The notes under the pieces are model-generated. The model did no database searches and was not told where the DNA came from. It was given only the letters and a program-made list of their open reading frames with translations. A program made the position numbers and the translations under genes. From assembly GCA_000621425.1 (NCBI GenBank), contig JHYJ01000003.1, positions 222,913-286,912 on the forward strand: 64,000 nucleotides of DNA. Reading direction: 5' to 3'. Source of the stretch: Lachnospiraceae bacterium AB2028 (lineage in GTDB: Bacteria > Bacillota > Clostridia > Lachnospirales > Lachnospiraceae). Shown piece after piece: positions 16,492 to 26,075 of the stretch (its first letter is position 1; each line of letters starts with the position of its first letter).

Positions 16492-18174
16492 TTACTTGTC
16501 GTAGAATACTACTGCTCCGTCATAAGTCTCTTCGATGAACTGCTGGATCTCTGCAGATCTTAATACAGCTACCAGGGCTTTGATCTTGTCTGAAGACTCG
16601 TTGCCGTCATATACAGCTACGATGTTAACATATGTCTCAGCTGCGATTGAATCGCTTGACTCATAAGCTATTGAGTCCTGACCTACAGAGTAGCCTGCCT
16701 CAAGTGCATAGTTACCGTTAAGTACAACATATGCTACTTCATCAACAACTCTTGCTACCTGCGCTGCCTCAAGCTCTACGAACTCGATGTTGTAAGGATT
16801 CTCTGTGATATCGTTAACAGTTGCTGTAAGTCCTACGCCATCTGCAAGTGTAAGTAAACCGTTGTCCTGAAGAAGAAGGAGTGCTCTTGCTTCGTTTGTA
16901 GTATCGTTAGGTATTGCGATTGAATCTCCGTCAGCTATCTCATCAAGACTGCTCTTTGTTCCGGGATAGATTCCGAAGGGCTCATAGTGGATGTCACCTG
17001 CATCTACAAGATGTGTACCCTGCTCTTCGTTGAAGCTGTCAAGATAAGGAACATGCTGGAAATAATTTGCATCAAACTCACCGGACTCTACTACAAGGTT
17101 GGGCTGTACATAATCATCAAACTCTGTAACTTCAAGTGTGTATCCGTAATCATCAAGGATCTCAGCTGCCTTAGCAAGTATCTCTGCATGAGGTACAGGT
17201 GAAGCTGCTACTGTGATAACCTCGCCGTTACCGGGTACGATATCAAGAGCATCTGCAGTATCTGCAACATCTGCTGTATCGGCAGCTGCTCCGCCTACAA
17301 CACCGCCTTCAACAACAAGCGTATCTTCATAATCTGCACCGTAAGTATCAAGAAGTGTTGCCTCGTAGTCAGCATGGAAGAAATTCTCGTTACCAAGTGT
17401 CTTGATCTCGTCATTCAGCCAGTCAAGCAGTGTAGTATTTCCCTTTGATACAGCGGGTGCAATTGTGTCCTGACTTCCAAGCTCAGGAATACCTACAACA
17501 TATCCTTCGTTCTCAAGTGCATATGCGATAACCTCTGTGTTGTCATTTGCCCATGCAACTCCTGTTCCGTTTTCAAAAGATGTCTTTGCTGTTGCATAAG
17601 TATCAAACTTCTGCAACTTGATGTCCGGATAGTTTTCCTCAAGGTATGTCTCAGCAGTTGTACCGGAGATTACGATCACCTGGTCATCTGCACCGATCTG
17701 GTCAAGGCTTGTGATAACATTGGATTCAGGTGAAACAACACCAAGTGCTACATTCATATAAGGAAGAGCAAAATCAACTTTCTCTGCTCTCTCTGCTGTT
17801 ACTGTAAAGTTTGCAAGTACTATATCAACCTTGCCGGTTTCGAGATATTCAACTCTGCTTGCAGCTTCTGTTGATACATAGTTTATATTTACTCCAAGAT
17901 CCTGTCCGATCCTCTCAGCGAAGTAAACATCATATCCCTGATAGTCACCGTTCTCATCAACATATCCGAAAGGGTTCTTATCGGAAAATACTCCGATGTT
18001 GATGGTTCCGTCTGCCTTGATCTCATCAAGCGTTCTGTATACTTTACTCTCATCATTGCCTGAAGCATTCACAGTGCCGGGATCTGCAGCATTTTCGCAT
18101 CCTGTAAGTGAAGCCAGTCCAAGGCTCGCAGTCAGGACGCCTGTAAGTAAGTTTCTGAATAGTTTCTTTTTCAT
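16492..18174 (-). CDS. Fused substrate-binding lipoprotein: cystine-type (SBP_bac_3) domain plus MetQ/NlpA domain
   Basis: A 560-residue lipoprotein with signal peptide and lipobox SLTGC (Cys26). Residues about 42-285 form a family-3 amino-acid-binding domain (INIGVFSDKNPFGYVDENG, VDIVLANFTVTAERAEKVDF, the ligand-site region of cystine/polar amino acid receptors). After an Ala/Asp/Thr-rich linker (about 288-316), residues 318-560 form a NlpA/MetQ domain (ITVAASPVPHAEIL, YFQHVPYLDSFNEEQG, IAIPNDTTNEARALLLLQ). Each domain alone is normally a whole protein. Since the operon then encodes both MetNI and a polar-amino-acid transporter, one receptor probably feeds two importers. GAGGAGAAGAACT precedes the ATG at 18174. 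Confidence 0.92.
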   Translation of the reverse strand: MKKKLFRNLLTGVLTASLGLASLTGCENAADPGTVNASGNDESKVYRTLDEIKADGTINIGVFSDKNPFGYVDENGDYQGYDVYFAERIGQDLGVNINYVSTEAASRVEYLETGKVDIVLANFTVTAERAEKVDFALPYMNVALGVVSPESNVITSLDQIGADDQVIVISGTTAETYLEENYPDIKLQKFDTYATAKTSFENGTGVAWANDNTEVIAYALENEGYVVGIPELGSQDTIAPAVSKGNTTLLDWLNDEIKTLGNENFFHADYEATLLDTYGADYEDTLVVEGGVVGGAAADTADVADTADALDIVPGNGEVITVAASPVPHAEILAKAAEILDDYGYTLEVTEFDDYVQPNLVVESGEFDANYFQHVPYLDSFNEEQGTHLVDAGDIHYEPFGIYPGTKSSLDEIADGDSIAIPNDTTNEARALLLLQDNGLLTLADGVGLTATVNDITENPYNIEFVELEAAQVARVVDEVAYVVLNGNYALEAGYSVGQDSIAYESSDSIAAETYVNIVAVYDGNESSDKIKALVAVLRSAEIQQFIEETYDGAVVFYDK

Positions 18175-18235
18175 AGTTCTTCTCCTCTTTTTTTATTGAT
18201 ATAAATATTCGATTCTTCCTAAAGTTTTTTAATTA

Positions 18236-18380
18236 ACCGGGCATTTATAATTCTGCATTAAAAATGCCCGGTGATTTTTACTCCCGGGCAAATGGAATAC
18301 TTAAATCCGAAATGACGAATCTCCGTATTTAGGCGCATGACAGATGAGCCAAACGCCCGACCATAATACCTGCCCGGGAG
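18236..18380 (-). promoter_or_regulatory. Transcription-attenuator-like leader with three mutually exclusive stems
   Basis: Read on the minus strand, segment 1 (CTCCCGGGCA, 18380-18371, inside the leader-peptide gene at codons 20-23) pairs perfectly with segment 2 (TGCCCGGGAG, 18290-18281). Segment 2 can instead pair with segment 3 (TGCCCGG, 18290-18284, with CCGGGCA, 18271-18265). Segment 3 can instead pair with segment 4 in an 11-base perfect stem (ACCGGGCATTT, 18272-18262, with AAATGCCCGGT, 18246-18236). That is the 1:2, 2:3, 3:4 layout of amino-acid attenuators. The 3:4 hairpin is followed by TAATTAAAAAAC rather than a U run, so termination may be weak or the stem may act in another way. 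Confidence 0.65.
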
Positions 18381-18439
18381 CACAGCATTCGACACATACA
18401 CCAACAGCAACCGTTTGTCTTTACTACATTTGCGCTCAT
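18329..18439 (-). CDS. Cys-rich leader peptide (36 aa)
   Basis: A 36-codon ORF with an excellent ribosome binding site (AAAGGAGGATGACGAT before the ATG at 18439). The peptide begins MSANVVKTNGCCWCMCRMLC: Cys at codons 11, 12, 14, 16, 20 and 35, six of 36 residues, far above background. It lies between a good promoter and the fused binding-protein gene and its Cys codons sit just ahead of the first attenuator segment. I infer that ribosome speed over these codons reports Cys-tRNA charging, so cystine/methionine uptake is raised when cysteine is scarce. It is too small to be a working Cys-rich protein in any family I know. Confidence 0.75.
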   Translation of the reverse strand: MSANVVKTNGCCWCMCRMLCSRAGIMVGRLAHLSCA

Positions 18440-18489
18440 ATCGTCATCCTCCTTTTTAAGATTCATAAGGCCGTGCCTTACAGATGCTT

Positions 18490-18518
18490 ATGTTACAATC
18501 ATTCGCCTATCAAGTCAA
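18490..18518 (-). promoter_or_regulatory. Sigma-A-type promoter of the leader and uptake operon
   Basis: On the minus strand TTGACT (18518-18513) and TAACAT (18495-18490) are separated by exactly 17 bases. Transcription would begin near 18483, giving a leader of about 310 nt before the binding-protein start, long enough to hold the leader peptide and the alternative stems. Confidence 0.7.
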
Positions 18519-18702
18519 TAGGTTTAAGAATAGGTATATTTAATCATCGGCGATAAGTTTTGCTTATCACGCATTTTTACTGCTTTTTTATACTCCAACT
18601 GTATTCTTTGAAAAAATAGCAAACAATAATAACTAATTTTATTATTCCTGGTTCTTTGTGAAAGTATAGTTATGAAAAAATCTGTCGACAGACAAATTTG
18701 AA

Positions 18703-21195
18703 TTACTTTGTCTTCAGTGCAGTATTAGACGCATGCTGTAATATAAAGAAACAGATAATATAGAGCGCAACTCCAACAATTGTCATGATCAGACCTGTCC
18801 TAAGATATGGTGTATGATATGAAAGTATCACATCATTATTTCCTACACTTAAAGGAATCGCGATAAATCCAAGATCTGCGCGGATAAGCTGTGTCTCTTC
18901 TCCGTTTACTGTAGCAGACCAGCCTTCATCATAAGAAATTGGCAGAAATAGGATTGTGTCAGTATCTGTACTTACTGTACATGAATATGTTCCGTTTGAT
19001 GACTTATATACTTCAATGTGTCCGGATTTTTCAATCATACCTCTACCGTTCATATCCTGATCAACTGACAGCCCACTGTCTTCTATCTCTTTAACAGAGT
19101 TTATTTTTATCTCATCCATATTCTGTTCTATAATTTCTATAACAGCATCTTCAAGCACAACATATCGGTCAAGTTCATCCCTGAATGATAATTTGTCATC
19201 CAATCCCAAAATATCAGATTCTCTCACAGCACCAGTATAAAGTATTCCAAAACCTGTCATAGCATTATTCTTATATATATCAATACCCATATTTGCTCCG
19301 TCTTCTATTAGATCAAATGCGCACTGCTCAAAATTCTCCGATGATCTAACCACTCCATCCTTATCAAGCACATACCTAATTCCCAGCAGCTCATTCATAA
19401 TGTCATTTGCCGGATCCTGTTGATATACAACATACTTTTCTCCCAGCTCCCCTCCGCCATAGACTGCCTCTGGCCAGAATGCCCTGAAGAATGTCTGCAC
19501 ATGCTTGTTGTATGTCCCGATATAATATGACACTCCGGGATAATCCCATGTCATGCTTCCGTTGAAATATGTTCCCCCTGAATATGTTTTTTCTATGCGG
19601 TAATAATCCTCATCTGTAGATTTCAACTGTTCCACCGCTTGTGCAGTATCTTCTCCCGCGTATTCATTGTTATTAAGAACTTCTTTTGTAAGTGCCACCC
19701 TATTGTTCAGCGTAACAGAATTATCCGACACAATATCCAGCGCTGACAGCACCAGTATTACAGGAATTCCGTACTTTAGTATATAACCCTTAATCTTTCC
19801 TGCTCCCATCAGTCTGCTACAGGCCACAATCACCGCAGAAAGAATTATCATACCAGCTTTAACATACTTCAGATGCATGAAAATGAAATTACCGGCAGAA
19901 ACTGGGACAGAATCCTTCAGAATAAACACAACTGATACAAGCGATAGTAATGTAAGTACCACAACCGCCGGTTTTGATAGCTCGCTTCTGTTTGAAACCA
20001 CGTATGCAAGTGCATAAACAAAAACAGGGAGCAATACAAACGAAAATCTATAAGATATAGCCGTACACATATTGAATACCCAGGGAATAACCGGTGTAAA
20101 TACGGTATACACACCAAGCAGAATAGCAATAACCATTAAAAGTTTCTTTTTGCTCTTTATCGTTAAATCCACAAGCATCGTAAGCGTGAAGGGCAGTACC
20201 AGACATGTACAGAAAAGCTGTATGTTTTCGTAGTAATTCATTATGCCTTCATAAGTTACTGAGTCTCCCTGCAGATTGTTAGAAAAAAACCTCAAAAACA
20301 GGGATACTAAAGTATCTTTATCATAAAATGTCATGAAGACATCTGTGAACCTGTCAAATACTCCTCCATCGGTAACTCTGTCCGTAACAGTTGTCAGCTG
20401 ATAAACTGCAGGTACAGATATAACAGAAGAGATAAGGCCCGCAATAACAGCGGCAGACCAGAAACCGCCAAACTTATGCATTTTATCTTTAAGTTTTCCA
20501 TTAGCTATAAACAGACGGAATAGCAGGTATACCGCAACTGCCAGCCCTATCATATATGAAACATACACTGAGAACATAAGGCAAAGTGCAACTGCCAGTA
20601 CAAGGTACTTTAACATCTTTTTTTCGCGAAAACTTTTTTCAAGAAGGAAGAATATCAGCATCAAAAACACGCATGCTGTCGAGAAAAAGAAATGCTGTCC
20701 CCATAAACAAATGAAACCGCTTAAGGAACAGGCATAAGCGCCAAATACTGCAGCATCTTTTGACAGCCTAAAGCATCTCAAAAAGAAAAGAGCAAAAAGA
20801 CCACATAGATAACACCGAACCATCAACATAAGAGTTATGGAATAAAAAGCAGTCTCCCTCATTCCCAGTGAAAATAGTATTTCTGTAGGGATATTAAAGA
20901 AATCCATCGTCCAGGGCTGAAGATTTATCATATCCAGACCAAGCCCTATCCTATCATTCCAGAAAGATCCATTACCAAGCGACATACCCATAAGGTTCAT
21001 ATATGGAACATACTGGGCAGATGTATCACTTCCTACATCAAAAAACACAGGATAAGCATTTCCGCGCAGATAAACGCGAAAACAGGCAACAAGAGTTGCG
21101 ATGCTTAAAACAGAGTAAAAAAGTACCGGATGTGAAACCAGGTATTGATATGCTTTATATATAACAGATGGTTTTCTGCTAACTGGCTTATTCAT
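18703..21195 (-). CDS. YfhO-family polytopic membrane glycosyltransferase
   Basis: An 830-residue protein with about 13 hydrophobic helices and a large extracytoplasmic region before the last one (residues about 520-800), the layout of YfhO/GT-C-like proteins. The first outer loop reads YPVFFDVGSDTSAQYVPYMN, with the acidic residues that in the family follow the first helix. YfhO proteins transfer sugars from lipid carriers to cell-wall polymers such as teichoic acids in several Firmicutes. The substrate here is unknown. Its start lies 30 bases after the stop of the GT2 gene, so they are probably one transcript for surface glycan decoration. The 162 bases after its own stop are AT-rich leader and promoter of the uptake operon. 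Confidence 0.85.
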   Translation of the reverse strand: MNKPVSRKPSVIYKAYQYLVSHPVLFYSVLSIATLVACFRVYLRGNAYPVFFDVGSDTSAQYVPYMNLMGMSLGNGSFWNDRIGLGLDMINLQPWTMDFFNIPTEILFSLGMRETAFYSITLMLMVRCYLCGLFALFFLRCFRLSKDAAVFGAYACSLSGFICLWGQHFFFSTACVFLMLIFFLLEKSFREKKMLKYLVLAVALCLMFSVYVSYMIGLAVAVYLLFRLFIANGKLKDKMHKFGGFWSAAVIAGLISSVISVPAVYQLTTVTDRVTDGGVFDRFTDVFMTFYDKDTLVSLFLRFFSNNLQGDSVTYEGIMNYYENIQLFCTCLVLPFTLTMLVDLTIKSKKKLLMVIAILLGVYTVFTPVIPWVFNMCTAISYRFSFVLLPVFVYALAYVVSNRSELSKPAVVVLTLLSLVSVVFILKDSVPVSAGNFIFMHLKYVKAGMIILSAVIVACSRLMGAGKIKGYILKYGIPVILVLSALDIVSDNSVTLNNRVALTKEVLNNNEYAGEDTAQAVEQLKSTDEDYYRIEKTYSGGTYFNGSMTWDYPGVSYYIGTYNKHVQTFFRAFWPEAVYGGGELGEKYVVYQQDPANDIMNELLGIRYVLDKDGVVRSSENFEQCAFDLIEDGANMGIDIYKNNAMTGFGILYTGAVRESDILGLDDKLSFRDELDRYVVLEDAVIEIIEQNMDEIKINSVKEIEDSGLSVDQDMNGRGMIEKSGHIEVYKSSNGTYSCTVSTDTDTILFLPISYDEGWSATVNGEETQLIRADLGFIAIPLSVGNNDVILSYHTPYLRTGLIMTIVGVALYIICFFILQHASNTALKTK

Positions 21196-21225
21196 CCATT
21201 TAAATCCTTTAGCAATAGAAAAACT

Positions 21226-23232
21226 TTATTCCTCACCCCACGCCGGATCCTGGATTCCCACATAGAAAAGCAGGTCGGACCAGTTTACAAGTTTCAGCCT
21301 TCCTGTTCTGTCATATGCCACCATACCGATCTCATATATTCCTTTTGGAACTGCATCATCTTCTATGCGTACTCCGAACCCGGTAAGTTCTGTATTGACC
21401 TGATCCTCAAGATTATCATCTACATCTTTTCTATAGAGTTCATTTATATTTAATCTGTAAACAGTACCGTTTTCACTGTTTTTTAATAATAATTCTTTAT
21501 CAAAGCAGGCATTGTCGGAACCTATCACAAAACTGAACCCGGAGATATAATAGCCGCACTTATCATAGTCTTTGCTGAATTCACCATAAAGCTTGCTGAC
21601 AGGCCCCTTACTTTCCACACTCACATTCAGGCAGGCATCCTCAGTAAATCCTTCCATACTCTTGAGTACTTCTGCCTTGCTGTATGGAAGTTCTTCCGGC
21701 AGAGGCAGATCTTTAACTCTTATGGTTGGTGTTACGGTTCCAACAAGATTCTTATTATAAAAAGGGTCAGCCCTGAACATATCCGGGTGCAGTGAATAAA
21801 GATGCCTCAATTCACGTTTCATCCTTTTATTCTTTACAGGATCATCTCCATCATATCCGCGGCTCAAGGATTCATGATGATACAGGAATATATCATTATC
21901 GCACGCTATATAATACCCTTTCTCAATAATCCTGAAACACAGGTCTACATCATTAAAGGCTACAGCAAAACTTTCATCAAAGCCGCCCAGCTCATTGAAA
22001 AGTGTTTTCTGCATCATAAGGCAGGCACCGGTCACACCTACAAGATCGTGGACACCTCTGTTAAATCCGAAGTAATACTCTTTCTCATCGCTAAACTTCT
22101 GGTACTTATGAAGCGGGCCAAAACAGGTATTAGTTATGCCCGCATGCTGTATAAGATTTCTCTCCGGATAAAGCAGCTTACTTCCCACAGCTCCTGTCCA
22201 TGTTCTATTCATTATAGAACATAATCTTGTCAGCCACTCTCCCGAATCATTGTTTAAGCACTCTATATCATCATTCAGGAAAAGGATATTTTCATACTTT
22301 GCAGCCGCAGCTCCTTTATTGCACATCCTTGAGAAATTAAAATCCTCTTTTTCATATATATAAGATGTACCCTTACATACAGACGCTCCTGATATAAAGG
22401 AAAGGCATTCCTCATAACGGGCCTTGTTTTCATCACTGCTGCCGTTGTCAACCAGTATGATCTCATAATCAGTTTCTGACACAGTATTTGTCAAAGACTT
22501 CATACAGACATCAAAGACTTCCGGATGATCCTTTGAAGGAATGACAATGCTTACGCCGTCACTTGATGGCACCGTCTCCGGCACTGCGGGAGCTTTGACA
22601 TTTCCGCCGAATGGCCTTCCTTGAAAAACATCAGAATCTATATATGACCTATACAGAGTTTTTGAAATGTGTCCTATAGGGAAATCCATTCCCTGTCTGC
22701 ATTCAAATCCGCCTGCAGCTATAGCAAGCATTCCAAAAAGTTTGTCAGCATTACAGTCTGAAGTGATATCATTCCTTATTTTTTCTAATAGTGAGATCCT
22801 AAACGCAAAAAAATTGCCTACATAAAACGCATCAAGATAACTGTCCGGAGACCAGTCCGGTTTATGATAAAAGGCAGAATATATTCGCTCCGCTCCAGAA
22901 TCATCAATAATCAGTTCGTCTCCGTATACCAGTGAAGTTTCCGTATTATCCGCAAAGAAACGACATATCTCATCCTTCGCGTAGCCGCAAACCTCACCAT
23001 TTTTTTCACTGTACATTATGACTATGTCACAATCCCTTTTTTCAGTCAGTGATTTTATATCTGAATAGGATACGGTACACACGGAAAAAACCGACTCAAT
23101 CTTAGCATCTTTTTTTGATGCCGTTTCCTCAAGCCGGTCATATTCTCCGCGGATATTCTTCAAATATCTGACCCGTTCCTTATATTGTTTTGTCCTTTTT
23201 TGAACAAGGATATTTTTTATGAATTTCTTCAT
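21226..23232 (-). CDS. GT2-family glycosyltransferase with extra terminal domains
   Basis: Residues about 220-460 form a GT-A catalytic domain: [20 protein letters not shown], then [23 protein letters not shown] (metal-binding DxD-like) and [19 protein letters not shown] (acceptor-site ED-like motif). About 200 residues precede it (no family match except a charged start) and 190 follow (a beta-rich domain, [13 protein letters not shown] and [21 protein letters not shown]), resembling the accessory modules of rhamnan or cell-wall polymer synthases. Starts four bases inside the stop of the upstream DUF1846 gene (ATGA, 23229-23232). Probably makes or extends a surface polysaccharide with the YfhO protein. 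Confidence 0.85.
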   Translation of the reverse strand: MKKFIKNILVQKRTKQYKERVRYLKNIRGEYDRLEETASKKDAKIESVFSVCTVSYSDIKSLTEKRDCDIVIMYSEKNGEVCGYAKDEICRFFADNTETSLVYGDELIIDDSGAERIYSAFYHKPDWSPDSYLDAFYVGNFFAFRISLLEKIRNDITSDCNADKLFGMLAIAAGGFECRQGMDFPIGHISKTLYRSYIDSDVFQGRPFGGNVKAPAVPETVPSSDGVSIVIPSKDHPEVFDVCMKSLTNTVSETDYEIILVDNGSSDENKARYEECLSFISGASVCKGTSYIYEKEDFNFSRMCNKGAAAAKYENILFLNDDIECLNNDSGEWLTRLCSIMNRTWTGAVGSKLLYPERNLIQHAGITNTCFGPLHKYQKFSDEKEYYFGFNRGVHDLVGVTGACLMMQKTLFNELGGFDESFAVAFNDVDLCFRIIEKGYYIACDNDIFLYHHESLSRGYDGDDPVKNKRMKRELRHLYSLHPDMFRADPFYNKNLVGTVTPTIRVKDLPLPEELPYSKAEVLKSMEGFTEDACLNVSVESKGPVSKLYGEFSKDYDKCGYYISGFSFVIGSDNACFDKELLLKNSENGTVYRLNINELYRKDVDDNLEDQVNTELTGFGVRIEDDAVPKGIYEIGMVAYDRTGRLKLVNWSDLLFYVGIQDPAWGEE

Positions 23233-24713
23233 CTATGATAAAGTTTCTTGGTCTGATAGTGTGGTTCACTGGTAAGGTTCACGCCAAGACGCCTAAAAGT
23301 ATTGGTATCAACAGATGAAAGTATAACGCTGGTATGCACCTCTGTGCCACGAAGATTCTTAAGCTGTTCCATAGCTCTGGCTGCCTTCTCGTCCGTTGCT
23401 GCGCAAACTGAGAGCGCGATAAGTACTTCATCTGTATGAAGCCTGGGATTGTGTCCACCAAGATAATGAACCTTCAGATCCTGTATGGGCTCTATTACCT
23501 CAGGTGATATAAGCTTTACTTCATCATCAATACCTGCCAGAGCCTTAAGTGCATTAAGAAGCAATGCCGATGAAGCACCAAGCAGTTCTGAAGTTCTTCC
23601 TGTTACTACGGTTCCGTCAGGAAGTTCCATTGCAGCAGCCGGGCCGCCGGTCATCTCTGCCTTTACAAGAGCTGCACCTACAACAGGCCTATTCTCAACA
23701 GATATGCCTGCCTGTTTCATCAGAAGCTCAATCTTTGTGATCTGGGAATCATCTGCATTTCCCTGTCTCTTCTGACAGAGCGTGCTGTAATATCTTCTGA
23801 TAATCTCTGCATTGGACGCATCCCTTACAGCCTCATCATCAATAATTGCATTGCCTGCCATATTTACGCCCATATCGGTAGGAGACTTGTAGGGTGACTC
23901 ACCCATGATACGCTCAAACATTGCATTGAGTACAGGGAAAACCTCCACATCACGGTTGTAGTTGACCGTAGTCTCACCGTAAGCTTCCAGATGGAAAGGA
24001 TCGATCATGTTTACATCATTTAAATCAGCCGTTGCTGCCTCATAAGCAAGGTTCACCGGATGCTTAAGCGGAATATTCCAGATAGGGAAAGTCTCATACT
24101 TCGCATAGCCTGCCTTTACCCCGTGCTTATACTCATGATAAAGCTGGGAAAGACAGGTAGCCATTTTTCCCGAACCGGGTCCGGGCGCAGTGATCACAAC
24201 AAGTGATCTGGTAGTTTCTATATACTCGTTCTTTCCGTATCCCTCATCGCTTACTATAAAAGGAATGTTTGCGGGATACCCGGGAATGGGATAATGCCTG
24301 TATACCTTAATGCCCAACGCCTCAAGCTTTTTCTGGTAAGCAACTGCCGCGGGCTGTCCGGCAAACTGTGTCAGTACCACGCTGCCTACATACAGACCAT
24401 AGTCCCTGAATGCATCGATGAGTCTCAGCACATCCATGTCGTATGTGATGCCCAGGTCTCCGCGCACTTTATTTTTCTCTATATCACCGGAATTGATAAC
24501 AACCACTATCTCAGCGTCATCCTTTATCTTGCTGAGCATACGGATCTTTGAGTCAGGCTGAAAACCCGGCAGCACTCTGGATGCATGGAAATCATCAAAA
24601 AGCTTTCCGCCGAATTCCAGATAAAGTTTTCCGCCGAAAAACTTTATACGCTCCTGTATCTTCTCAGACTGAAGCTGCAGGTATTTTTCGTTATCAAAAC
24701 CGATCTTTGCCAT
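23229..24713 (-). CDS. DUF1846/UPF0371-family protein
   Basis: A 494-residue cytoplasmic protein matching the DUF1846 (UPF0371) family over its whole length. Recognisable segments are [54 protein letters not shown] (a P-loop-like GPGSGK) and [18 protein letters not shown]. The family is widespread in Firmicutes and has a solved fold, but I know of no confirmed reaction. Coupled by a four-base overlap to the glycosyltransferase gene, although this may be incidental. AAGGGAGTTTACAAGGC precedes the ATG. Confidence 0.85.
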   Translation of the reverse strand: MAKIGFDNEKYLQLQSEKIQERIKFFGGKLYLEFGGKLFDDFHASRVLPGFQPDSKIRMLSKIKDDAEIVVVINSGDIEKNKVRGDLGITYDMDVLRLIDAFRDYGLYVGSVVLTQFAGQPAAVAYQKKLEALGIKVYRHYPIPGYPANIPFIVSDEGYGKNEYIETTRSLVVITAPGPGSGKMATCLSQLYHEYKHGVKAGYAKYETFPIWNIPLKHPVNLAYEAATADLNDVNMIDPFHLEAYGETTVNYNRDVEVFPVLNAMFERIMGESPYKSPTDMGVNMAGNAIIDDEAVRDASNAEIIRRYYSTLCQKRQGNADDSQITKIELLMKQAGISVENRPVVGAALVKAEMTGGPAAAMELPDGTVVTGRTSELLGASSALLLNALKALAGIDDEVKLISPEVIEPIQDLKVHYLGGHNPRLHTDEVLIALSVCAATDEKAARAMEQLKNLRGTEVHTSVILSSVDTNTFRRLGVNLTSEPHYQTKKLYHR

Positions 24714-24800
24714 TGCCTTGTAAACTCCCTTCTTAACTTGCTTCTGTTATTAACCCTTTATCAATTAACTAAAAATATTAAGCAATCTAATTATCTATTG

Positions 24801-26075
24801 TCATGACTTTGCCAGATTTTCCCTAGCCACAGCAAGCATAAGCTTAATCCTGTTCTCCTGGTTTACCTTTGTGGCACCGGGATCATACTCTATATCCACA
24901 GCATTGACCCTGGGATCTACCTGGCGCACTTTATTCAGGACGCCCTTAACCGCCACATGGCAGGGAAGACATCCGAAAGGCTGTACGCAAACTACATTCT
25001 CATAGCCGTGCTCTGCAAATTCCAGCACCTCTGCTGCCACATACCAGCCTTCGCCCATACTGTTGGCCCTGTCGATAATGCCGTCGGCTCTCTTTACCAG
25101 ATCAGCCACACGTTCAGGCGCGGTAAACTGCGGGAACTCCTCTATTGCAGAGATCAGCAGATCCTCTATGCCAAGGAACCACTTCATGGCTATCTCCATG
25201 ATCACCCGCTTCCAGGGCTTTCCGCCGAATTTCTTTAATTCTTCCAGAGCGCCGTTTGTCTTGTAGACACCGAAGCCCAGCATGCTCGGCATGTATACTT
25301 CACAGTCCTGCTCTGCTAAGAATTCCTCAAGATGGTTATTGCCGGGAACCGAATACTTCAGGAACAGCTCTCCGACTATTGCCACTTTTACTTTTTTCTC
25401 ATCAGTCTTTTGTATCTTTGCAAAATCCTCACCCATTGCGTGAAGATTCTTTCTCATTGCTCCCTTAGTGAATCCCCTGCCATGCTCGTACTCACCGATA
25501 ATGAAATTTATCCACTTATCGATCACATCATCAGTCTCACCCTTGTTTACCTCATAGGGCCTTACCTGGTTTCCAAGAATCATAAGAAAATCGCCGTAGA
25601 CCATTCCGGACACAGCCATAAGAAGTGTGGAAGGTCTCATCAGCACGCCGCTGTGGTACTCCATGAACCAGATGTTTGCGGAAAGGAAAGGCACATTGGG
25701 ATAGCCCGCCTTTTCAAAAGCCTTTCTCATCAGGTTGATATAGTTGGTATCCCTGCATCCGCCGCCTGACTGGGTGATAAGCATGGCCACTTTATTAGGA
25801 TCATACTTGCCGCTCTCCATAGCGGTGAGCATCTGCCCGGTGATCAGCAGACAGGGGTAGCAGATATCATTGTGTACATACTGCAGTCCCTTCTTTAAAA
25901 CATCCGGTCCTTCGTATCCCATCAGGTCAGTATTATAGCCATCCCTTGCAAGGATAGGCTTTATCAAACGGAAGTGAAGGGGCGCCATCTCCGGTATCAG
26001 GATGGTATACTTCTCCCGCTTCATCTTCAGGCTGTATTCAACTCTTTTTTTATAATGCTTCAGAATAGTCTTCAT
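24801..26075 (-). CDS. 2-hydroxyacyl-CoA dehydratase-like subunit (HgdB/BcrBC family)
   Basis: A 424-residue protein with iron-sulfur ligand Cys in NDICYPCLLITGQM and TQSGGGCRDTNY, and the later QPFGCLPCHVAVKG, a pattern shared with benzoyl-CoA reductase/hydroxyacyl-CoA dehydratase B and C subunits. In many clostridia this region is the C-terminal third of one protein of about 1400 residues that also carries two activase domains. Here it is a separate gene overlapping the activase gene by four bases (ATGA, 26072-26075), so the fission is compact and both parts are likely made in equal amounts. Plasmalogen-forming PlsA of Clostridium perfringens belongs to the same BCR/HAD-like superfamily; a role in vinyl-ether lipid formation is a reasonable inference, not proven by the sequence. 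Confidence 0.8.
   Translation of the reverse strand: MKTILKHYKKRVEYSLKMKREKYTILIPEMAPLHFRLIKPILARDGYNTDLMGYEGPDVLKKGLQYVHNDICYPCLLITGQMLTAMESGKYDPNKVAMLITQSGGGCRDTNYINLMRKAFEKAGYPNVPFLSANIWFMEYHSGVLMRPSTLLMAVSGMVYGDFLMILGNQVRPYEVNKGETDDVIDKWINFIIGEYEHGRGFTKGAMRKNLHAMGEDFAKIQKTDEKKVKVAIVGELFLKYSVPGNNHLEEFLAEQDCEVYMPSMLGFGVYKTNGALEELKKFGGKPWKRVIMEIAMKWFLGIEDLLISAIEEFPQFTAPERVADLVKRADGIIDRANSMGEGWYVAAEVLEFAEHGYENVVCVQPFGCLPCHVAVKGVLNKVRQVDPRVNAVDIEYDPGATKVNQENRIKLMLAVARENLAKS

Noticed and set aside
18175-18500. SAM-I (S-box) or T-box riboswitch before the binding-protein gene
   Set aside because: None of the conserved S-box or T-box sequence motifs are present; the leader peptide and alternative stems explain the region better.
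18344-18556. Plus-strand ORF of 70 codons across the leader region
   Set aside because: It is opposite the leader peptide gene and promoter and has no ribosome binding site.
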